In this document: positions 6,073 through 11,220 of the stretch, one piece after another
How positions within the stretch are numbered: position 1 is the first letter of the stretch
How the letters are laid out: each line of letters begins with the position of its first letter
Source: Verrucomicrobiota bacterium
GTDB lineage: Bacteria > Verrucomicrobiota > Verrucomicrobiia > Verrucomicrobiales > Verrucomicrobiaceae
Assembly: GCA_021413535.1 (NCBI GenBank)
Contig: JAIOQF010000086.1
Coordinates: 1 to 12,920 of the forward strand
Length of the DNA stretch: 12,920 nt
Direction of reading: 5' to 3'
Position numbers and translations under genes: made by a program
The notes under the pieces: model-generated
Database searches by the model: none
Told to the model about the DNA's origin: nothing
The model's input: only the letters and a program-made list of their open reading frames with translations

Positions 6073-7512
6073 TCATTCACCGCGCTGCACCCGTTTCATG
6101 ACGGCTTCCGCCGCCCAATAGCCGCACATGCCGTGGACACCACCACCAGGAGGCGTCGAGGCGGAGCAAAGAAAAATCTTGGGATTCGGCGTTGTGTAGG
6201 GACTCCAGCGCGCCACCGGACGCGTGAAGAGTTGCCACAAATCCGTCACGCCACCCACCACATCACCCCCGATATAGTTGGCATTATAAGCCTCCATCTC
6301 GGCGCAATTCATGGTGTGGTTGGCCATGATGCAATCCCTAAAGCCGGGGGCAAAGCGCTCGATCTGCTGGTTGATCGATTCAAGCATATTCGCCGTCGAA
6401 CCGTGCGGCACATGACAATAAGCCCAAGCCACCTGCTTATCATGCGGTGCGCGTGTAAAGTCACTTCGCGAAGGCTGCGCAACAAGCACAAAAGGCTTGT
6501 CATATAATGTGCTATCCCACGCAGATTTCTCGGCCGCTGCGACTTCTACGAAGGTTCCACCCACATGCACAGTTCCGGCCAGACGACAGGCTGGATTCGC
6601 CCAAGGAATAGGCGCATTCAGGGCATAATCGACCTTGAAAACACCTGGCCCATGCCGGTAACGCAACAGCCGATTACGATATCCGGCAGGCAAGGCCTCG
6701 CCACAAATGGCTGCCAGATTGCGTGGCGAAATATCGAACAAATAGGCCTTGGCCGGGGGCAGTTCGTCAAGGCTTGCGATTCTCTGTCCGCACTCAATTT
6801 CACCGCCGTGCGACTGCAATATCCGCACCAGCGTATCCGCGATGCTTTGCGATCCTCCCTCTGCCACCGGCCAGCCAACTGCATGAGCGCCGACTTGTAA
6901 CATGAGCCCCACCGCCGACGTCAGCAGCTTATGAAGTGGCATGACTCCATGCGCCGCATTCCCAGCGAACAAAGCCCGGGCTTCCTCTGTCTTAAATAAC
7001 CTCGCAAAGACCGTGGCAGGCATGGCGGCCCCCATTCCGAATCGCGCCAGTGTCAGCGGATGACGCGGCAGATGCAACGGTGCCAGCGCATCTCCGAACA
7101 GGTTCATCGCATGAGAAACCAGTGGTTCAAAAATCTGTCGATACCGGGCAGCATCCTTTCCCAGCCCCTCCGCCGTCTTCTCCAGATCGCGATGCAGCAC
7201 CGCTGCCCGGCCGCCATCCAGAGGATGCGCCAGCGGCACTTCCGGATGCAGCCACCGCAAACCGTTCTTCTCCAGTTCCAGGTCGCGGAAAAATGGCGAA
7301 GCCAGCGCCATGGGATGCACGGCGGAACATACGTCGTGTTTGAAACCCGGCAGCGTCAGTTCTTTCGTGCGCATGCCACCACCCGGCGTGTCTGCCGCTT
7401 CCAGCACCAGCACTTTCCTTCCGATGCGCGCCAGATGGATCGCGGCTGCAAGCCCATTCGGACCCGAACCAACAATGACGGCGTCGTATTTCTCCACCGC
7501 AGATAAAGCCAC
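6073..7512 (-). CDS. Phytoene-desaturase-like FAD-dependent oxidoreductase
   Basis: 479 aa. An amine-oxidase/CrtI-type flavoprotein. The N-terminal dinucleotide-binding motif YDAVIVGSGPNGLAAAIHLA (GSGPNG at 15-20), followed by RKVLVLEAADTPGGGMRT, binds FAD. The C-terminal FAD-contacting segment is FLCSASTPPGGGVHGMCGYW. The family includes carotenoid desaturases and the broader phytoene dehydrogenase-related group (PYROXD2-like). This protein looks closer to the latter and no crtB or other carotenoid gene is near, so the substrate is unknown. The frame starts with GTG at 7512, and a second GTG at codon 6 is possible. No ATG or ribosome binding site lies between the upstream in-frame stop (7561-7563) and the GTG. 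A REP-like inverted pair lies in its 117-bp upstream gap. Confidence 0.9.
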   Translation of the reverse strand: MALSAVEKYDAVIVGSGPNGLAAAIHLARIGRKVLVLEAADTPGGGMRTKELTLPGFKHDVCSAVHPMALASPFFRDLELEKNGLRWLHPEVPLAHPLDGGRAAVLHRDLEKTAEGLGKDAARYRQIFEPLVSHAMNLFGDALAPLHLPRHPLTLARFGMGAAMPATVFARLFKTEEARALFAGNAAHGVMPLHKLLTSAVGLMLQVGAHAVGWPVAEGGSQSIADTLVRILQSHGGEIECGQRIASLDELPPAKAYLFDISPRNLAAICGEALPAGYRNRLLRYRHGPGVFKVDYALNAPIPWANPACRLAGTVHVGGTFVEVAAAEKSAWDSTLYDKPFVLVAQPSRSDFTRAPHDKQVAWAYCHVPHGSTANMLESINQQIERFAPGFRDCIMANHTMNCAEMEAYNANYIGGDVVGGVTDLWQLFTRPVARWSPYTTPNPKIFLCSASTPPGGGVHGMCGYWAAEAVMKRVQRGE

Positions 7513-7538
7513 AAGGAGCGGTGATGTGCAATCACGGT

Positions 7539-7596
7539 ATGTAGTCCGGCCTTCAGGCCGTCATGGACATGGCGCGGGCTGAAGCCCGGACTACAT
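7539..7596. repeat. REP-like inverted pair of hairpins (REPIN/BIME type)
   Basis: Two 22-bp arms (7539-7560 and 7575-7596) are inverted copies of each other, separated by 14 bp. Each arm begins ATGTAGTC and then holds its own hairpin with a TTCA loop: CGGCC-TTCA-GGCCG in the left arm and CGGGC-TTCA-GCCCG in the reverse complement of the right arm. The arms differ at two positions that compensate each other inside the small stem, so both stems stay perfect. A GTAG tetranucleotide next to a short imperfect palindrome is the layout of REP elements mobilised by RAYT transposases. It fills the gap between the dehydrogenase gene and the oxidoreductase gene and could attenuate transcription between them. 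Confidence 0.8.
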
Positions 7597-7629
7597 GCGT
7601 GCTACTATCACTCCATAAATCACTCGCGA

Positions 7630-8583
7630 TTAGTTCACCACATTCTGCGGCCTGCCGTCGAGAAACGCCTTCACATTCCCGGTTGCAGCTTCAATCAGCC
7701 TCCCCCGCGCCGCCTTGCTCGCCCAGGCGATGTGCGGCGTGATGATGCAATTCTTCGCCGACAACAACGGATTGTCTGGCTTCGGCGGCTCGCACGAAAG
7801 AACATCCAGCCCTGCTCCGGCGATGCGTCCCGAATTCAACGCGGCCGCCAGTTCTGCCTCATTCACCAGCGGTCCGCGCGCGGTGTTGATGAGAAAAGCA
7901 CTCCGCTTCATTTCTTCCAGCGATGTGGCATCGATCAATTCGCGGGTATCCTCCGTCAGCGGACAGTGGAGCGTGAGCACGTCAGACCGCTCGAAGAGTT
8001 CGTCGCGATGAACTTTCCCGATGCCGGGCATCGGTTCTTCCAGCCAGTTCCGACGATAAGCGATCACTTTCATCCCCATGGCCAGCGCGATGCGCGCCAC
8101 CATCTCACCGATAGCCCCATAACCGAAGATGCCCATCGTCAGCCCGCTCAACTCAATGAGCGATCCGTCCCAGTAGCAAAAGTCTTCGCTGCGGCTCCAG
8201 CGCCCTCCACTCACCGTTTGCGCGTGATGCCCGACCCGGTGTGTCAACTCAAGCAACAACGCAAACACAGTCTGCGCCACCGATGGCGTTGAATAACCCG
8301 GCACGTTCGTCACTGTGATGCCCTGCTTCCACGCCGCGTGAATATCCACGACATTAAAACCGGTCGCCAGCACGCCGATGTAACGCAGCTTCGGCAAAGC
8401 GCGAAGCGTGTCACCACCTAGAACCGTTTTGTTCGTCAGGATGATCTCGCAGTCCTCCGCACGCTCCATCACCTGCGATGCCGGCGTGCGGTCATAAAAA
8501 GTGCAGGAAGCCAACCCCTCGAGCCCAGCCCACGAAAGATCGCCGGGATTGGCGGTATAGGCATCGAGGATGGTAAGGCGCAT
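7630..8583 (-). CDS. NAD(P)-dependent D-2-hydroxyacid dehydrogenase (glycerate dehydrogenase/hydroxypyruvate reductase-like)
   Basis: 317 aa. Interconverts a 2-keto acid and its D-2-hydroxy acid. The substrate-binding half has VLATGFNVVDIHAAWKQGIT and NVPGYSTPSVAQTVFALLLE. The nucleotide-binding half has GYGAIG (154-159). The catalytic triad of the family is in place: Arg236 in NTARGPLVNE, Glu265 in LSCEPP and His284 in TPHIAWAS. The overall pattern (NVPGYSTPSVAQ, WSRSEDFCYWD) resembles glycerate dehydrogenases acting on hydroxypyruvate, but substrate cannot be fixed from sequence. ATG 8583 is preceded by GAAGAA rather than a strong ribosome binding site. It heads a minus-strand run that continues through the FAD oxidoreductase and nadA, and is divergent from the Gfo/Idh/MocA gene. 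Confidence 0.93.
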   Translation of the reverse strand: MRLTILDAYTANPGDLSWAGLEGLASCTFYDRTPASQVMERAEDCEIILTNKTVLGGDTLRALPKLRYIGVLATGFNVVDIHAAWKQGITVTNVPGYSTPSVAQTVFALLLELTHRVGHHAQTVSGGRWSRSEDFCYWDGSLIELSGLTMGIFGYGAIGEMVARIALAMGMKVIAYRRNWLEEPMPGIGKVHRDELFERSDVLTLHCPLTEDTRELIDATSLEEMKRSAFLINTARGPLVNEAELAAALNSGRIAGAGLDVLSCEPPKPDNPLLSAKNCIITPHIAWASKAARGRLIEAATGNVKAFLDGRPQNVVN

Positions 8584-8701
8584 GGGTATTCTTCAGCGAA
8601 AGGAGGCGGGGTATGCAACCCAGCTTTGAAAATATAAAAGCGGCATTGCAAATGTCCCCTCCCTTTTCATCTTCCCGCCTCACTCCTACCACCCACTTAC
8701 C
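8584..8701. promoter_or_regulatory. Divergent intergenic region with an AT-rich core
   Basis: This 118-bp gap separates two outward-pointing oxidoreductase genes and should hold both promoters. The AT-rich stretch TTTGAAAATATAAAA (8625-8639) stands out in otherwise GC-rich DNA and gives TATATT on the minus strand and TATAAA on the plus strand as possible -10 boxes. Neither has a matching -35 box at normal spacing. The plus-strand leader after it is pyrimidine-rich and lacks a Shine-Dalgarno sequence before ATG 8702. Confidence 0.4.
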
Positions 8702-9922
8702 ATGAGCAGAAAAATTCGTTACGGCATGATCGGCGGCGGACGCGGCGCATTTATCGGCGGCGTCCATCGCATCGCAGCCGCCATTGACGGTCAGACCCAA
8801 CTCGTCTGCGGTGCATTCTCCTCTGATCCACAGCGATCGAAAGACAGCGGCGCTGATCTCTTCCTGCCTGCGGAACGCTGCTACGGCGACTTCAAGGAAA
8901 TGATCAAAGCCGAGGCCGCACTCCCTGCCGATCAGCGCATGGACTTCGTCTCCATTGTCACGCCGAACCATATGCACTTCCCCGCTGCGAAGCTGGCACT
9001 CGAGAGCGGCTTCCATGTGCTCTCCGACAAACCGGCGACGTTTGATTTGAAGCAGGCCAAGGAACTCGCCGCCATCGTCAAGAAGAGCGGCAAACTTTAC
9101 GGCATCACTTACAACTACACCGGCTATCCGTTGATCCGCCAGGCGCGCCAGATGATCGAGCAAGGCAAGCTGGGCAAAATTCGCAAAGTGGTCGTCGAAT
9201 ATCCCCAGGGCTGGTTGGCCACGCTGCTGGAAAAGACCGGCCAGAAACAAGCCGCATGGCGCACCGACCCCAATATCTCCGGAGCCGCCGGTTGCATGGG
9301 CGACATCGGAACGCACGCGATCAACCTCGCGGAATACGTCACCGGTTTGCACATCAAGGAACTCGCCGCCGACCTCACCACCTTCGTAGCGGGCCGCAAG
9401 CTGGAAGATGACGGCAACGTCCTCCTGCGTTTCACCAACGGTGCCAAAGGCGTGCTGCACTCCAGCCAGATCAGCGTCGGCTGCGAAAACAATCTCCACC
9501 TCCGCGTCTATGGCGAGCTGGGCGGCATCGAGTGGAGCCAGCTCGATCCGAACACCATGACCGTCACCTCGCTCGATCAGCCGAAGCAGGTCTTCCGCAC
9601 CAGCATGGGCTACCTCGGTAGCGCCGCCGCCGCCGTCACCCGCACGCCCGCCGGTCATCCCGAAGGCTATCTGGAAGGCTTCGCCAACATCTACAAAAAC
9701 TTCGTCAATCACATCCGCGCCGTCGAAGCCGGCACCAAGCCCAATCCGCTCGACATGGATTACCCTACGATCGAAGAAGGCGTCGCCGGCATGGCCTTCA
9801 TCGAAGCCGTGGTCGCCTCCTCCGCCAAGAACGCCGCGTGGACTCCGCTGGACTACACGCCCGGCGAACGCGCGAAGTATGGCGATGCCACGCTGAATTC
9901 TGATCGCGGCGGACTGGGATAA
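8702..9922 (+). CDS. Gfo/Idh/MocA family NAD(P)-dependent oxidoreductase
   Basis: 406 aa. This family oxidises or reduces hydroxyls of sugars, inositols and related compounds. The N-terminal Rossmann fold starts at YGMIGGGRGAFIGGVHR (7-23). VTPNHMHFPAAKLALESG is followed by DKPATFD (109-115), the family's (E/D)KP motif, whose Lys is catalytic. GCMGDIGTHAINLAEYVTG (197-215) carries the conserved His205. The C-terminal half is the usual alpha/beta dimer and substrate domain. There is no signal peptide, so it should be cytoplasmic. The neighbouring divergent D-2-hydroxyacid dehydrogenase may act in the same carbohydrate pathway, but this is inference. The substrate is unknown. Confidence 0.94.
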   Translation: MSRKIRYGMIGGGRGAFIGGVHRIAAAIDGQTQLVCGAFSSDPQRSKDSGADLFLPAERCYGDFKEMIKAEAALPADQRMDFVSIVTPNHMHFPAAKLALESGFHVLSDKPATFDLKQAKELAAIVKKSGKLYGITYNYTGYPLIRQARQMIEQGKLGKIRKVVVEYPQGWLATLLEKTGQKQAAWRTDPNISGAAGCMGDIGTHAINLAEYVTGLHIKELAADLTTFVAGRKLEDDGNVLLRFTNGAKGVLHSSQISVGCENNLHLRVYGELGGIEWSQLDPNTMTVTSLDQPKQVFRTSMGYLGSAAAAVTRTPAGHPEGYLEGFANIYKNFVNHIRAVEAGTKPNPLDMDYPTIEEGVAGMAFIEAVVASSAKNAAWTPLDYTPGERAKYGDATLNSDRGGLG

Positions 9923-9944
9923 TTCCTAACGCGAGAGCGACAAG

Positions 9945-10000
9945 TGATGGCGGAGCCATCCGAGCCCGTAGCGAGGGGTTGAGCAAAGCGATACCCCTCG
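9945..10000. repeat. REP-like double hairpin, left flank of a transposase remnant
   Basis: Two hairpins lie 22 bp after the oxidoreductase stop. GATGGC-GGA-GCCATC (9946-9960) is a perfect 6-bp stem with a 3-nt loop. GTAG (9968-9971) is followed by CGAGGGGT (9972-9979), which pairs with ACCCCTCG (9993-10000). A GTAG immediately before a palindrome is typical of REP sequences tied to RAYT transposases. Most of 9945-9983 reappears inverted at 10314-10352. The hairpins may also stabilise or end the transcript of the upstream gene, although no T-run follows. Confidence 0.75.
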
Positions 10001-10021
10001 TAGCCGCATGTATTATCATCC

Positions 10022-10051
10022 GCATCGCAGAGCGATGCCAGCCATCGGCAT
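10022..10051. repeat. Overlapping hairpins beside the transposase remnant
   Basis: GCATCGC (10022-10028) pairs perfectly with GCGATGC (10032-10038) across the 3-nt loop AGA. An alternative hairpin overlaps it, ATGCC (10035-10039) with GGCAT (10047-10051). The stem-plus-3-nt-loop plan is the same as in the GATGGC hairpins on either side, so it is probably part of the same mobile element's end. Confidence 0.55.
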
Positions 10052-10064
10052 GGAGTGTCGAACA

Positions 10065-10325
10065 TCAATCCAAATACTTCGGATCAAAACTCACGCCCGA
10101 CTTCATCAAGAGCATTTCCAACTCTTCTCGAAAACCACGCGTGCGATGATGTTCCTCTTGCTCGCGCACATACACCATAACATCGGGCAATACCGATGCA
10201 CTCACCGTAAAAGCCGCGTAGCCGTCCTGCCATGCGAAACCTGGAATTCGCATTTCCCGATGAACCCACATGGAAGAGTTCTTCTTCAACTCCTGAAGCA
10301 CTTTTGAGTTGCACTCAACCCTTCG
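10065..10325 (-). pseudogene. C-terminal remnant of a REP-associated tyrosine transposase (RAYT, IS200-like)
   Basis: The minus-strand frame is open from an in-frame TAG (10326-10328) to a TGA at 10067-10065, about 86 codons. Its longest start-initiated piece is 78 aa from GTG 10301. The protein reads like the end of an IS200-type Y1 transposase: FAWQDGYAAFTVS, then VMVYVREQEEHHR, whose Tyr sits where the family's catalytic tyrosine is, then a closing GVSFDPKYLD. The N-terminal half with the His-x-His metal motif is absent, so it cannot be active. It is bracketed by inverted palindromic repeats (about 9945-10000 and 10314-10352). This looks like an element that lost its 5' part by deletion. 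Coding as a genuine small protein is possible but less likely. Confidence 0.8.
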
Positions 10326-10352
10326 CTACCGGCTCTGATGGCTACGCCATCA
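10314..10352. repeat. REP-like palindrome, right flank of the transposase remnant (inverted copy of 9945-9983)
   Basis: Read on the minus strand this segment matches 9945-9983 with only a handful of differences: TGATGGCGTAGCCATC, then AGAGCC, then GGTAGCGAAGGGTTGAG. The hairpin GATGGC-TAC-GCCATC (10337-10351) keeps the same 6-bp stem as the left copy but has a different loop. The second half of the GTAG-hairpin is missing here, where the truncated transposase frame begins. That is the probable deletion junction. Confidence 0.75.
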
Positions 10353-10437
10353 ATTGACCCTGAACAAATATTTACCCTTTCCCTGTTACCTTTCCCCTCC
10401 AAAACGTCATGGTCCTGTGCCAGCATCATTCGCGACC
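10353..10437 (+). promoter_or_regulatory. Upstream region of the sigma-kinase pair with a repeated pyrimidine motif
   Basis: This 85-bp stretch separates the transposase remnant from the sigma factor gene. It contains TTACCCTTTCCC (10372-10383) and GTTACCTTTCCCC (10385-10397), and a close copy, GTAACCTTTCC (11187-11197), lies just ahead of the kinase gene. A TTGACC at 10354-10359 lacks a -10 box at normal distance. The repeated motif could be part of a promoter recognised by the encoded sigma factor, but this is speculative. Confidence 0.25.
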
Positions 10438-11178
10438 ATGACCACTGCACCTCAGCCGATCTACCACGCAGCACCGTTTCACACCACGCGGTGGACTCGT
10501 GTTTGTCTCGCCAAGGCGGACTCCGATGATGGGCGCAGAGCCTTGGCGGATTTGTGTGATGCCTATTACGAGCCGGTCGTCGCCTACCTGCGCAGTGTGC
10601 TGAGGGACAGTGATGCGGCGCGCGACATGAGCCATGCGTTCTTTGCAGAAGTGCTGGAGGGCGGCGCCATTCACACAGCGGATCCGGAGCGCGGACGCTT
10701 TCGCTTTTATTTGCTCGGTGCGGTGAAGCATTTCGTCGCCCATCGGCGCGAGGCGGACAAACGGCTGCGGCGCGGGGGCGGAGTGCCGCCTTTGTCGCTT
10801 GATGCGGAGTCCCCTGAATCACCTGCGCTGAATGTGGCGGATGATGCGCAGCTCTCGCCCGAGGCCGCCTTTGACCGCCAATGGGCCGTCACGGTGCTCG
10901 CCCGGGCGATGGATGCGCTGCAAGCCGGTTGCGCCGCGGAAGGTAAGTCCGGATTGTTTGATCGCCTGCGCCCCTGGCTCCTTGGTGAATCAGACTACGG
11001 TGATCAAGCTCCCGTCGCAGAAGCATTGGGACTGAGCGCAGCGGCGATGAAAGTGACTGTGCATCGCTTGAGGCATCGCTTCCGCCAGTATGTAAAGGAG
11101 GAGATCGCAGGCACGCTGAAGGACAAGGCTGCCGTCGAGGACGAGATGCGCTCCTTGCTCGCCGCGCTGGGAAGCTGA
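10438..11178 (+). CDS. ECF-type RNA polymerase sigma factor
   Basis: 246 aa from the ATG at 10438. An upstream start at 10354 would add 28 residues with no family likeness. The N-terminal FHTTRWTRVCLAKADS (14-29) is typical of the planctomycete/verrucomicrobial ECF group. Region 2 covers about 35-110, with DAYYEPVVAYLRSVLRDSDA, DMSHAFFAEVLE and the GRFRFYLLGAVKHFVAHRR stretch that corresponds to 2.3-2.4. Region 4 is at about 189-222, where APVAEALGLSAAAMKVTVHR forms the helix-turn-helix that reads the -35 box. The long linker between them (about 112-145) is rich in Pro, Asp and Ser. No anti-sigma gene is adjacent. Instead a Ser/Thr kinase starts 42 bp downstream, so control by phosphorylation is plausible. 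No clear ribosome binding site is seen. Confidence 0.88.
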   Translation: MTTAPQPIYHAAPFHTTRWTRVCLAKADSDDGRRALADLCDAYYEPVVAYLRSVLRDSDAARDMSHAFFAEVLEGGAIHTADPERGRFRFYLLGAVKHFVAHRREADKRLRRGGGVPPLSLDAESPESPALNVADDAQLSPEAAFDRQWAVTVLARAMDALQAGCAAEGKSGLFDRLRPWLLGESDYGDQAPVAEALGLSAAAMKVTVHRLRHRFRQYVKEEIAGTLKDKAAVEDEMRSLLAALGS

Positions 11179-11220
11179 TATAGTTTGTAACCTTTCCTCC
11201 GCCGCACGGCATGTTCAGAT

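Noticed and set aside
7539..7596. Rho-independent terminator
   Set aside because: The inverted pair is strong, but there is no T-run on either side in either direction, and the internal hairpin-in-arm design fits a REP pair better.
8492..9712. Long minus-strand open frame (406 codons) opposite the Gfo/Idh/MocA gene
   Set aside because: The plus-strand frame shows family motifs throughout. The antisense frame is Ala/Gly/Val/Asp-rich with no recognisable motif and is explained by GC-rich codon third positions.
10354..10382. TTGACC as the -35 box of a sigma-70 promoter for the sigma factor gene
   Set aside because: No acceptable -10 hexamer is found 16-18 bp downstream, where the sequence is CCTTTCCC.
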